Shown in pieces: positions 37,725 through 48,971 of a DNA stretch of 64,000 nucleotides (position 1 is its first letter; every line of letters begins with the position of its first letter). The notes beneath the pieces were generated by a model. The model was not told the origin of the DNA. It was given only the letters and a program-made list of their open reading frames with translations, and searched no databases. The DNA is from Parasponia andersonii. Taxonomy: Eukaryota; Streptophyta; Magnoliopsida; Rosales; Cannabaceae. A program made the position numbers and the translations under genes. Location of the stretch: positions 647,064 to 711,063 of the forward strand of contig JXTB01000180.1 in assembly GCA_002914805.1 (NCBI GenBank). Reading direction: 5' to 3'.

Positions 37725-37895
37725 ATTTTTTGATGCTGCATAATGGTCTGGGCATAGATTTCAATTCTAGAAACCCAATGCATGGCAACCTCGCCTCCAT
37801 AATCATTATCTATAAATGGTCATCAACAATATTGAACTTCATATATCATGGAGGCAACAACTGATCTAGCTTAAATGTACAAAAAATACGGACAC
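37725..37895. repeat. Displaced copy of a WD40-pseudogene intron segment
   Basis: 'agatttcaattctagaaacc', 'caatgcatggcaacctc', 'aatcattatctataaa', 'catcaac' and 'caactgatctagctta' match 32235-32370 in the same order and on the same strand. The source lies in the intron between blocks 8 and 9 of the DSE1-like pseudogene. It is thus a dispersed partial duplication about 5.5 kb away. Confidence 0.8.
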
Positions 37896-37899
37896 ACAA

Positions 37900-40540
37900 A
37901 AAATACGGACACAAAGTAAATAAGGCGACATTGGAATACAACTGACTATATTCGATTCAAGCTGAAATTTTTTGATTGCTTGTTAGCTTCACTGAGCTAG
38001 CGATTGAAAATTTTCAATTGGGATCTGAAATGATATACCATTGTGAAAAATATGATAAAAATCATAAATTTAGGGGTATAGTACTTCAAAAAAATGAAAA
38101 AAAAAAATTTGAAGTGCAAAAGAAAGTGGAAAATAATTTTTGGGGTTTTATCAAGTATTTGAGGTGAAATTTTATAAAGATACGAGAATAAGTTATATGT
38201 TTAGGGTGATTTAAGCCACAAAAATGACTATTATTCTATCGTTATCCTAGCTATACGTTACAAGCTTAAATAAAATCCTAATGATTTTTGAGGCAGTATT
38301 GGTCTACATTAACAGAGATTGGTATGAAAAATAGGCTTATGAAATTTATTTATCTTCTAGAGATCATACAAATGTCACTTGTTTGTATAAACTAATCTAC
38401 ATTACCAAGGATTAAAGTTAATTGTTCACACATACACTTAATAATTTTAAGTGAGATTAAATTGACATTTGAATTGAAATTTTAGATCATTTACAGTGTT
38501 CAACGTTTTTCTTTGAGTTTTATATTACATGAAATTTTTGAGGTAAAAGTTTGAGAATTAAGCTGAGTTATGTTTAGGTGTTTAGATTTTCTTTTCTTTT
38601 ATTAGGAACTAGCAAAATTTAAGTTTGGAGGTGTAATAACTATATAAAAATAGAATTATTTATGTTTTGTTTCTTATATATTTTGGATATTTTTGAGTAT
38701 ATTTATTTTAATTTAGGTTATTTTATAGTTAATTTAATTTTTTAGAATTTAGATATAATTTTATTTAATTTTATTAAATTTAGGTATTTAATTTAATTTA
38801 GGATAATTTAATTTAATTTAATTAAATTCGGGTTATAGTTTTATTTGATTTAGATTATGATTTAGGTTTAATTTAAAATTTGAATTTGATTTAATTTTAA
38901 TTTTGTTTTGATTTAGATTAAACAAAAGAAAAGAAAAAAAGAAAAAAAAAATAGAATTGAGATGCTGCAGTCGCCCACGAGTAGAAGAGGACTCCAGGTG
39001 CCATTTCCGCCATCGGATCGAGCATCCAGGGGTCTGAATGGGCGCGTGTCTTACACGTGGGGTAGGCGAATAGAGTAGCAAGGTATAATTGGGGCCCACA
39101 GACGTCTTCTTCCTTCCTTCAGGCTAGTCTGTTCTTGTGCTCCACGAGCCATGTACACCTGGTCTTCAAGTCATTTAAAAGCTGCCACTTAAGCAAGACT
39201 TTGACTTTCCCTCCAACTAATCAAGCGCAAGATTAATGTCGACTTCATCACTTTCGTCCGCACAGGATTATTTTCCACAGCCCAGCAACGTAGCCAATCA
39301 AAAGCCACTTTTGGAAACGGGGAACTTGTACAACATCCAACCTCAGCTCTAAATGGTTAGAACGTGAGGAAAAAAAATATACAGATAGAAAATTCTACCC
39401 TTTTTAGGGAGAGTGAGAGATAAGTTAAAGATTAGGCTAATTTTAGAGAAGTTAGAGAAATGATTTTAGTTGTATAATATTTTTGTTTTCCAGTTTTGAT
39501 TTTTAAGAGTACTCCAATGTTTATACGTTTAGTTTATTAAATTTTTTAATATTTTTAGTTCTATATATTATTTTCTATTTTTAATATTTGTTCCTTAATG
39601 TCATATTTTGCTTACATATGTGAAACATATAATTGAGTGATAAATAGAAATTAAAGTTATAACGTTAAACAAATAATTAAGTGAATCTTAAAGCTTTGAT
39701 TTTCTCATATTGGTATTTTTATTTATTATTTTGTGATTATTTTAATTTATTGCCTAGTTAATTTTTTTCAATTTTTTTTTTTATTTCTTGTTACCTTTTA
39801 TTGTTGATTTACTCTTAATCTATACTACTACGATAGCCGCTAATATATTTTAAACGAAGATAAAACCTTTTGATATTTGCTATTATACTAATAATCAAAA
39901 TATCATCACAAATATTATGCATGAAATATCACTTTATTAATATAAAAAATATTCAAAAAATATTTATAAATAATAAATACTTTTTGGACATAATTCGTTT
40001 AACTAAAAGTATTTTAATTATTTAAGATTATTTTATATGATTTAGAACAATTATGTTTAAGGGGTGTGTGAAGAAAAAACACTCTTAGTTAAGAAAAAAT
40101 ATTCTAATTATTTAATATTATTTTTGCCTATTTGTGTCATTTCACACGAGATTATTTTTGTCCTTCAAAAATTAGTGCGATGAAGGTAATTATATGAATT
40201 TAATTGAATCAAATTAAATTAAATTAAATTAAAGCGAATTGGTAAAAAAAAAAAAAAAAAAAAAAAACCTGAGTTGAAGTGCTTTATTTGTTTATATGAG
40301 TGATGAGCGGCTGTGATTCTTCTATTTCCATAATTTATACATCAATCGTATCTCATTATCGCATTTAAGTCTTTTTTTCTTTTTTTTTTTTCCTTTCATA
40401 AAAAAAAAAATAATGCGTATTAAGTTTTCTTCTATATTCATCGCATACTGAAAATAATTGTTTCTGAAATCACATACCAAACAGTTGTAACGTGGGTATG
40501 AACTCAAAATCCGACATTAGAATTGGTTTCAAGACCAACC
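37900..40540. other. Gene-free upstream region with an AT repeat tract and a GC-rich island
   Basis: 38690-38915 is a tract of 'taatttaatttagg' type words. 38955-39330 is markedly GC-richer, with a G-box core CACGTG at 39054-39059 and a GACGTC at 39101-39106. It is either a distal regulatory island about 1.3-1.6 kb upstream of the PPR gene or a decayed LTR piece. A poly(A) run lies at 40244-40266. No coding region is supported. Confidence 0.4.
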
Positions 40541-40546
40541 TCTGCC

Positions 40547-40556
40547 TATATATAAG
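40547..40556 (+). promoter_or_regulatory. TATA box of the PPR gene
   Basis: 'tatatataag' stands 61 bases before the ATG at 40617, leaving room for a transcription start near 40580 and a short leader. Confidence 0.55.
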
Positions 40557-40616
40557 AGCAAGGAACCTGGAACAGGGACAGGGGTTATAGAAACGCTTGA
40601 GAAGAGTGTACGGACA

Positions 40617-43012
40617 ATGATGATACATAACCACCATGTCAAAACAGTATCACCAGTAACTATATTCTGTCCCAGCGTCCATGGCTTCTTCCTCTTCCCT
40701 CCTCTAACCTTAACCCCAAGCCCTTTATTCAAACACAAACCGTTCACCCCGTCACGTCTCTCACTCTCTTTAAGGTCCGCGCAACAGAGGAGGACTAGTT
40801 CCACAGAGCACACAACCCTTCTTGTGGACACTTTCCATGAGCACCGGATGCTTAAATCCTTGCTCAGAAGGCTTAGCAAGATGGGCTCATGCCCTTTGAG
40901 ATTGCTTAGGCAGGATGGAGATTGGACCAAAGACCATTTCTGGGCTGTTGTTGCTTTTCTCAGACACCATTCTAGGTCCATGGAAATTCTTCAGGTGACT
41001 TTCTTGTATGCTCTCTCTCCCTCTCATACTTATGTTATATCTATCTAGCATGTATTTTAAGCTCTTGTTATTTTTGTTGGGTTAGTTCTCATTCATTTGC
41101 AACTGGTTCTTCTTTTTATATTTTGTGATTGGCCTACTGGTTTGAGTTCTGCCTTTTTTGTTATTTTCAACTAAAAAAGATGACAGTGGGGGCAATTTTT
41201 TTGTCAACTATGTAGTTGAAATGATAAAATATTAGAGCTTGATGTCTCCATTGAAGTGCTTGAGTTAATTTTTCAACTTGAAATTTGGGTTGATGGGAGA
41301 GGGACAAAAAGTGTTTGATGAATTGCTTGAGAAGGATACTTTCTCGTATGTGTGAAGCGCAACCAAATACCTTGTTTTAGATAACGTTTTCAGATAGAAC
41401 CTGAAACAATTTCACGAATTTTCACTTTCGAAATCTATAACTAAGACATTGTTGCCAAACGCATTATCGAAACACTGTTTCCGAACTTGTAGTTTCAATA
41501 CGCCAATTTGCAAAATTCAAAAATTGGAACACCAACCAAACCGCCTCTTAGAAACTGGGTTTTGTGTTACTGATAATAGATACACCTGATCTCGAAGTTC
41601 GCTGGAAACTTAACTTATTTTGGTTGTCATGAAAAGCTTTCCCGACTTTAGTCAGACTTCCGCTTTCTAGCACGGAAAATTTTATGAAATAAATTAATTT
41701 TTGTTTCAGTTGGTAATTTCCATAATTAAAATTATAATTTTGCTTCATTTTCTTTCCATGCTTTTTATTAATGGTAAGCAAATTACATGAAGCTTGTTCT
41801 TGGCATCACTTAAGTTAAATCTATGTACAGGTTTTTGATATGTGGAAGAGCATTGAGGCATCACGGATTAATGAACTGAATTACAACAAGATAATAAAAG
41901 TTCTTGGTGAAGAGGGTCTGCTGGAAGAAGCAGTAATGTCGTTTAAAGAGATGAAGAGTCATGATCTTAGTCTTTCTTTGGAGACTTACAATTCCATGAT
42001 TCATGGTTTTGCAAGAAAAGGGTGCTTTGACGAGGCTTTATTTTACATTAATGAGATGAAAGAAGTCAACCTGGCCCCAGAAACTGATACTTATGACGGT
42101 CTTATTGAAGCTTATGCTAAATATGAGATGTATGATGAGATAGGAATGTGCTTAAAGAAGATGAAATTGAATGGCTGTCCACCTGACCACATTACATATA
42201 ATTTGCTTATGAGAGAGTTTTCACGAGCTGGATTGCTCAAAAAAATGGAGAGTGTATATCACACCATGATTTCAAAGAAAATGTATTTGCAAGCTTCTAC
42301 TTTGGTTGAAATGGTGGAGGCTTATGCAAGATTTGGGATCTTGGACAAGATGGAAAAGTTCTACACTAGAGTATTGAACATGAAAATCCCTTTAGGGAAA
42401 GATTTGATTAGGAAACTGGCCAAGGTTTATATTGATAATTACATGTTCTCCAAATTGGAGAGACTGGGGGTTGATCTTTCTTCAACATATGGTGAATCTG
42501 ATCTTCTTTGGTGCCTACGTCTTCTTTCTCATGCTTGCCTTTCTAGTCGAAAGGGTATGGATTCCATTATTCAGGAGATGAAAGATGCAAATATCCCATG
42601 GAATGCAACAGTTGCAAATATAATCATGTTAACTCAGTTGAAGATGAAAGATTTCACACACTTGAGAATTTCTCTCTCCCAATTAACTTATACTGTGAAG
42701 CCAGATATTATTAGCGTTGGGATTCTATTTGATGCAATTAGTATGGGTTTTGATGGGACTGGGACTTTAGATACATGGAGACGGATGGGCTGTCTTCACA
42801 AAGCTGTCGAAATGAACACTGATCCAGTGGTTCTTACTGCATTTGGAAAGGGGGATTTCCTTCGAAACTGTGAAGTTGCCTACTCCTCTCTCGAAACTGA
42901 AGTTAGAGAAAAAAGGACGTGGACTTACCATAACCTCATTGATTTGGTGTCTAAACACAAAGATAGCTATTGTAGTATAAATAAGCAGATTCAAATCAAG
43001 ATACACTACTAG
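40617..43012 (+). CDS. PPR protein, At4g14190-like, probably chloroplast-targeted
   Basis: Two exons, 40617-40994 and 41831-43012, joined in phase 0 across an 836-bp GT-AG intron, give 519 residues. Residues 1-60 are Ser/Arg-rich with few acidic residues (FKHKPFTPSRLSLSLRSAQQRR), like a plastid transit peptide. A conserved helical region (about 70-140) precedes P-type PPR repeats of 35 residues at about 142-176, 177-211, 212-246, 247-281 and 282-316, each with the TYN or TYD-x-LI pattern. Weaker repeats may follow. PPR proteins bind organelle RNA and act in its processing. The layout recalls Arabidopsis At4g14190, which as I remember sits next to PRD1 (At4g14180); PRD1 lies 8.3 kb away here. 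It looks intact. The first of two adjacent ATGs is used. Confidence 0.88.
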
Positions 43013-44568
43013 GTTGTTGAGAATATTGTTAATCTCAACTGCCTATACACTTTCTTGCAACCTGACTAATATGGATACTCCTTTTGGATGGAGAGTTATA
43101 GATGCGCTCGTGAACAATTGACAGATTTGAAGCAGAAATTCAATGTGCTTTAGATTGCCCTTGCACAAATTCATGTAAAAGGAAGTCTGCAGTTTGTGTT
43201 ACTGAAGTTGAGATTTGGTCCTGCTTAGTAGACCTATAATTTTTCAGATGGTTACTTGTGGTATCTGTAGAGATGATATTGTGAACCTGTAGCGGGGCTG
43301 TTCCAAACTTCCACAGAACTAGCGAAAGCATGTTTCTGTGTTTTGACATAAATTGGAGGCATGCATTTCTTTTGGTTAGTTTGACGAGAAATAGGAGGAA
43401 AAAAAAATGAAAAGTGCTGTTCGTTCATTTGAGAACTGTATGTTAATGTAAAACAAATTGTTCGCCAAAATTTATATTGAGGTTTGAATTGAAATTTGTG
43501 TAAAAGGAATAACTTGCCTCTTTTTTTTTTCTTTTTTTTTTTTTTTTGATAGGGTTCACAGTATTCTCTCATGTCACTTTATTGTTTCTTGATCTGTTCC
43601 TTTCTGTGTCTAGGCTTGAAAGCTCTTTCTGTACCTTAATATCAGGAATCACCATAGAAGCACAAATAATCGAGTAATGTTGATTCTGAATGCAACTTCC
43701 CAGTGGGGTCAGCAGTTGCTAATTTGAACCTGATTCCAAGGAGAAGAACATAGGTTCCTTGTGTTGGAAGCATGTATAGTGATGAAACTGATTTTCAGCC
43801 CTTTATAAGCATTCAGTGAAATCCAGAGGTATATTCATCATTCCTGTGCTTATTTAGAACCACTAGAACTCGGAACTGAATATTAGAAATTTAAGTAAAT
43901 TTTCTTTCTGTGAACTGTTATATCCGTTATATTTCAATAATTTGTAAAGCCCTGGTGGGAGTTTGATTTTTCATTCCTTTCACATACAGGTTCAAGAGTA
44001 GACTAATTAATTGTTCCCCATTAATGAAACCTTGTTGCATTTTGCTATGTGAAATTGCGTCATGATGTTTTTTGTATCTTTTGATGCATTAAGCACTTCA
44101 AAAATATTAGTTCTTATAGATTCATGTATCCTTCTTGCTGTCTCCTGTACCACTACACCCTTTTCTGTTTTTTCTTTTGTCATATTTATAGAACCTTTTT
44201 TCCAGTGACAGCTCTTCTTGACAATTAAATTTATTCGTTTTCTTTTTTTTTTTTTTTTTTTTTTTGTCAAACAATATGTTTTATAAGGGCCTAGTATGGA
44301 TAACAGAAAACTTCAAGGTTGATTCCATGGGGTTTGAATCAAATCAACTAAAGCAACGAACAAGGTTCCATAAGTGGGGCTCAAATTACTGGGGGATGAC
44401 ATTCTTCAATATTTCTCTATTGGTGATCCAAGGCATATTAAATAAGGAATTTAACAAATAATTTCAGTCTTGCATGTTATCAGCTCATTCATTGAAAAGG
44501 CAAAGTCTTTTATCTTTATCTTGTAGCAAGGATAGGGTACAATACCAAGTAACTAAATATATTGTTTT
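43013..44568. other. PPR gene 3' region and spacer, duplicated at 46.4-48.7 kb
   Basis: No coding frame. 43013-43235 continues the match to 46500-46735, and 43240-44320 matches 47690-48730, for example 'cctgtagcggggctgtt' (43288) with 'cctgtagcagggctgtt' (47740) and 'gaacataggttccttgtgtt' with 'gaacataggatatttgtgtc'. Poly(T) runs lie at about 43521-43548 and 44243-44264. Confidence 0.7.
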
Positions 44569-45948
44569 TCAGACGGCAAGATGATGCTGAGCAGGAGGAC
44601 CAGCAAAGGCTGCATCAACAGAAACGAGACTACCCACATGGACAATTGTCACAAACTCGATAGGAAGCCCTTCAATCTGAATATCCTTCAACTCTCCACG
44701 ACTTGGATTAAACGATGCAAAATATCTGTCCCTATAGGAAAACAAAATTTCTTCTCCACCCTTCAAACTGCATAAAACTCGAAACGCTAGTTTCCTAGTC
44801 CCATTCAATCTGATTCTAGCAGGAGGAGCACAGTTCATTGTAAACCCCAGTGGGACATGATCAGGAATGACCAATTCTTTGGTCCAAGACTCCTTCACAT
44901 TGTAATCCTTCAAAACCCATATCTCATTTTCCCCAAACTGGGACGAAATGACAGCTGAAAGACAGTCGTTTAATGTCACAAGATGGGTAAGAAACATGTT
45001 GGGGCCCAATCTGATAGGCTGTGAGATGACTTGAAAATCTTCAGTAGCTAGGTCAATTGAAATAATGTCACGGTGTATTTCTTCTCCAACCCGATAGCTT
45101 TTTGTCAGCCAATGAAGATTTCCATTGACCAATGCGTCAGAGGCTGGACAAGTAATAAGCTTGAGAGGTTTTTGAACTATATGCCTCCATTCAGAATCAC
45201 CCAAGGTAAGAATATAAACCTCAGCCTCTTTAATGGCTGCCGTGAAGATGTTGTTTCCCTCTGTGTAGTACACTATCTTTATGGCCTTGTATTCCTTGGT
45301 CTTTGGATGGAATCCAAATCCAAAAACTACCCTCAAAACATTCAGATTTATAGGACTGATCAACTGGGGTAACTCTCTGTATTCTCTTGTAAAAGGGTTG
45401 TATATGAAGAGTGGATCATTGCGTGAACGATTATTTAAACAGAGTAATCCATTACAGGAACCCACTACATCAAATTCAGGTAAACTGGACGCCAAGGGAA
45501 AGTTGGATGTCCTCACCAAGAACACGTCGTTTTCGGGGCTGCTTAAATCTACGATGTCAAGCTTGCTTACGGGATAGTCAGAGAAGCATATGAGGAACGG
45601 ATTGTTTAAGTTGGCACGAGATAGATGCATTGAAATTGCCAGTGGATGTTTCACTGACGAGTAGTAGAGTTGGGAGACTAACTTGCATTGCAGAAGAGAT
45701 GTTAGTGGCAACCTGGAGAGTATATCGAAGAAGACTTCAGAAGGGATCCCTCCCAGAGAGATGCCCAGTTGGACTTCGTTTTCGCATCGGTTTCTGTTGT
45801 TTTCATTCTCATCGTTTGATTTCATGAAGTGAAGTAGAAGAATAGATTGAAGATTAGAAGAGGAACAGCTTGCTGCTAAGGAAGCAAGCAGTACATGGTC
45901 CAACATAATATATAGTTGTTTGGAAGAACTATATTGCGGATTCAGCAA
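44569..45948 (-). CDS. F-box protein with FBA-type C-terminal domain (copy 1)
   Basis: A single-exon frame of 459 residues. The F-box lies at about 68-108 (GIPSEVFFDILSRLPLTSLL, then CKLVSQLYY), the segment that binds SKP1 in SCF ubiquitin ligases. The remainder is an F-box-associated (FBA) domain with its usual words: VGSCNGLLCL (about 162-171), NPFTREYRELP (184-194), FGFHPKTKEYKAIKIV (211-226), GNLHWL and IWVLKDYNVKESWTKE. FBA domains choose the substrate, unknown here. Three starts are possible: Met1, Met15 (45906) and Met42 (45825). Met15 aligns with the start of copy 2 and Met42 opens the shared M-K/E-SNDEN block, so either is likelier than Met1. It is a tandem duplicate of the gene at 48972 and resembles the At3g07870 group. 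Confidence 0.87.
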   Translation of the reverse strand: MLNPQYSSSKQLYIMLDHVLLASLAASCSSSNLQSILLLHFMKSNDENENNRNRCENEVQLGISLGGIPSEVFFDILSRLPLTSLLQCKLVSQLYYSSVKHPLAISMHLSRANLNNPFLICFSDYPVSKLDIVDLSSPENDVFLVRTSNFPLASSLPEFDVVGSCNGLLCLNNRSRNDPLFIYNPFTREYRELPQLISPINLNVLRVVFGFGFHPKTKEYKAIKIVYYTEGNNIFTAAIKEAEVYILTLGDSEWRHIVQKPLKLITCPASDALVNGNLHWLTKSYRVGEEIHRDIISIDLATEDFQVISQPIRLGPNMFLTHLVTLNDCLSAVISSQFGENEIWVLKDYNVKESWTKELVIPDHVPLGFTMNCAPPARIRLNGTRKLAFRVLCSLKGGEEILFSYRDRYFASFNPSRGELKDIQIEGLPIEFVTIVHVGSLVSVDAAFAGPPAQHHLAV

Positions 45949-46421
45949 GAAAACTTATTTGTCCAATGCATCTGTAAGTAATGGAAGAGATAATTTAGAA
46001 AGAATAAAAACTTAGTTTATCACCTCCAATGTCCATCCCAATATAATATACCCTGGTTTTTTTGTTATACTAATAATAATATTATTGCGGATTAAACAAT
46101 GAGACTAATTTGTCTCTATGTTTTTGTAATTACGTAGAAGAAGGTTCAGAAAAAAAAATAAATAAATAAATAAATGAAAGGTTAATTTATCTTTTAATTT
46201 CATTTTTAATCCCAAATCCACGTCAGTTTGTTCTTTCCATTTGTCCAAGGATAATTTGTGTGCTCCCTCTGAAAACAAACTGTGTGAATTAAGGCACTAT
46301 TAAGATACGAAAAAGCATATGATGTCCTTAGCTATCATTTTCTGTTGTTAAAGTTCTGAAAAACACTCTTACTCTTATATGAAGATTGGCCAATTACCTC
46401 AAAAAAAAAAAAAAATAGATG
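45949..46421. other. F-box copy 1 upstream region ending in a PRD1-side remnant
   Basis: 45950-46260 matches the upstream regions of the other two F-box copies ('aatataccctgg' / 'aatataccattg', 'attacgtagaaga'). 46265-46380 ('gtgaattaaggcac', 'ttagctatcattttctgttgtt') matches 51255-51400, which reaches the last codons of PRD1. It stops at an A run (46400-46413), beyond which PPR-derived sequence begins. Confidence 0.7.
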
Positions 46422-46735
46422 AACTGTCTTCACAAACAAAGCTGTCGAAATGGACTTACCATAACCTCATTGATTCGGTGTCTAAACACTACGGTATCAA
46501 GGTACACTACTAGCTTGTTGAGAACATTGTCAATGTGAACTGCCTGTACACTTTCTTGCACCAGGCCTAAGATGGATACTCCTTTTGTATGGAGAACTAC
46601 AGACACGCTCATGTCGTGTGACCAATTGACAGATTGAAGCATTAATTTTAATGTGCTTTAGATTTCCCTGCACAAGTTCATGTAAGGCAAAATCTAAAGT
46701 TTGTGTTACTAACATTGAGATCTTTTCCTACATGG
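46422..46735 (+). pseudogene. Duplicated 3' tail of the PPR gene
   Basis: Matches the end of PPR exon 2 and its 3' flank: 'ctgtcttcacaaa', 'agctgtcgaaatg', 'gacttaccataacctcattgatt', 'gtgtctaaacac', 'acactttcttgca' and 'gatggatactccttttg' in the same order as 42788-43235. About 100 bases between 'gtcgaaatg' and 'gtggacttacc' are absent, as is most of the gene, so nothing functional is encoded. Confidence 0.85.
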
Positions 46736-47690
46736 TTAACCCAAGCACGAAACCAAGTGGGGGCTCGAGCCCCTACTGAAAGTCTGAAAAAAAATTATAT
46801 ACAAAAAAAAAAGTGCGTATAAGTAATAAGTTCCGACTAAAAAATTTGATAGTTCACTCGTATACTTTATTGAATATAAAAAATCACGAGAGATTGATGG
46901 ACCTTTGATGGACTTAGAAATTATGCCCAATATTTGTTGTTCAATTTAAAAGTCTAAGAAGTTTGATAGGCTTGAATATGATATCAAAGTGTGATAGACC
47001 AAAATATTGTATTGATGGTTAAAATTTAAATAAATAAATAAATCAATAACATCAACAGAGGAAAATAGCTTATAACTGACTCAAATTTAGCTCACATCTA
47101 ATATAAGCTGCAAATTAGATTAAAAAAAAAAAAGAAAAAAAATCTTATAAATATCCTCTTCTCTAAGAAAACTGAAATCCTTTCTCTCTAAGAAAAGTGA
47201 AATCCCTTCTCTTTCTTCCTTCTTCTCCACTAATCACGTTCAAATCTCAACAATTTTTTTTTTTTTACTAAACATCTTTCTCAACCCTGCGTCTCGGCTT
47301 TTGATAAGAAGAAATTAATTCACTTTATTAAGTATTATCCAGAAGATTCTGTCATAGAACTCATGATAATCGATGATCAACTCAAAATATATACTTTTGA
47401 TATAAATTTTTTGGATTGAAGAGCATTGGTAATCTTGCAAAAAAAAAATGATTGATACAAAAATATACAAATGTATATCTATTAGTTTATCAGCTCGATA
47501 TTAATTTTACAAATTGTTACTACTAGCATGGAAAAAGTATTTTCTTCTTAAACTTTATCAGGAATCAACTAGCCAATAGAATGACCGATTAATTGAAAAA
47601 CAACAATTTAGTTATACACATGAATAAATTTATCTTTAATAGCCTTATATATACATATAAGCCCGTTACAACAAATCCTCGCTTCGTCGC
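46736..47690. mobile_element. Insertion of ~0.95 kb in the duplicated spacer, hAT-like non-autonomous element?
   Basis: The sequence matching 43230 ('gagatttggtcctgc') and 43240 ('tttcagatgg') is interrupted here by about 950 bases absent from the first copy. The left end reads 'agcacgaaaccaagtggggg' with a 'gggggctcgagcccc' near-palindrome (46760-46774). The right end ('aatcctcgcttcgtcgctag') is its imperfect inverted match. There is no coding capacity. Such CTCGAGCCCC-containing ends are common in plant hAT-type elements, but the superfamily call is weak. The empty site at 43236 shows the insertion came after the duplication or hit only this copy. Confidence 0.6.
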
Positions 47691-48971
47691 TAGTCTTTCA
47701 GATGGTAACTTATGGTATATGTAGAGACGATGGTGCGAACCTGTAGCAGGGCTGTTACACGGAACTAGCGAAAGCATGTTTTCCGTATTTTGACATAAAC
47801 TGGTGTGGAAGCATTACATTCCTTCTGGTTAGTTTGATGTTGAAAAAAATAAAAATAAAAGTGGCGTTACTTCATTTGAGAACCTTAAGTTACGTAGAAG
47901 AAATTGTTTGCGTTTGCCAAAATTTTTATACTGCTGTGATTCGTAGGTTTTGTAAAAGAAATAACATGCCAATTTTTATTTTTATTTTTATTTTTATTTT
48001 TTTTGTGGTAGTGGTAACAGTATATTATCTATGTCACTTTATGGTTTCTTGATCTGTTCCTTTCAGTGTCTAGGCTTGAAATCTCTTTCTTTACCTCTAT
48101 ATCATCATGCTTTTCCGCTCTAACTGCATCATCATCTTGCAACATCGGTAAAAGCCACAGGCGTGTGAAGGAATCACCATAGATGCACAAATAATCAAGT
48201 TACATGTTTGCTTCTGATGGAACTTCCGAGCGGCGCCGTTCGCCCTTGCTAATTTGAACCTGAATTCGAGGAGAAGGAACATAGGATATTTGTGTCGGAA
48301 GCATGTAGAGTGATGAAACTGATTTTCAGCTCTTCGCAAGCATTCCGTGGGGACCAAATGTTATCTTCACCATTAACATGATCATTTAGAACTTCTAAAA
48401 CTCGAAACTTTGGGTTAGAAATTAACTACTTTTTCCTTCTGTTAACAGTTATATTGGGTATCTTTCAATATTTGTAAAGCCCTCGTGGGAGTTATATCAT
48501 TTGATGCATTAAGCACTTAAAAAACGATTAGTTTCTAAGATTCGTATATCTCTTGCTGTCTCCTCTACATGTACCCTTCTCTCTTTTCCTTTCTATCATA
48601 TTTGAGTTCTATCAAGTGACAGCTCTCTTTGACATTCAAAATTTATTCTTTTTTTTTTTAACCATCAAATAATGTGTTTTACAATCAGTTAAATATGGAT
48701 ACAGAACTTTATGCTGATTCCATGGGGTTTGATCTTGTGAATGAAAACCATAAGGAAGATATCAAAATCAACAAAAACAACGAACCAAGTTCATTCAGTG
48801 GAATTCAATACATTAATTTCGGTCTTGAACAAATAATTTGAGTCTTGCATGGTATCAACTCATACATTAAGGAGACAAAGTTCTCTATTCTTTGGCAATG
48901 ATTAGGATACAACATCAAATAACTATACTACATATATGTTGTGGGAGTATGCACGTATATAGATTGTTTTT
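47691..48971. other. Duplicated PPR-to-F-box spacer
   Basis: Counterpart of 43240-44568. There is no supported gene; the 86-codon minus-strand frame at 48097-48357 is not kept open in the first copy and is rejected. An 'atttttatttttattttt' microsatellite lies near 47973-48002. Confidence 0.65.

Noticed and set aside
48097-48357. 86-codon minus-strand frame in the spacer
   Set aside because: The duplicate at 43.6-43.9 kb does not keep it open, so it is not a conserved coding region.
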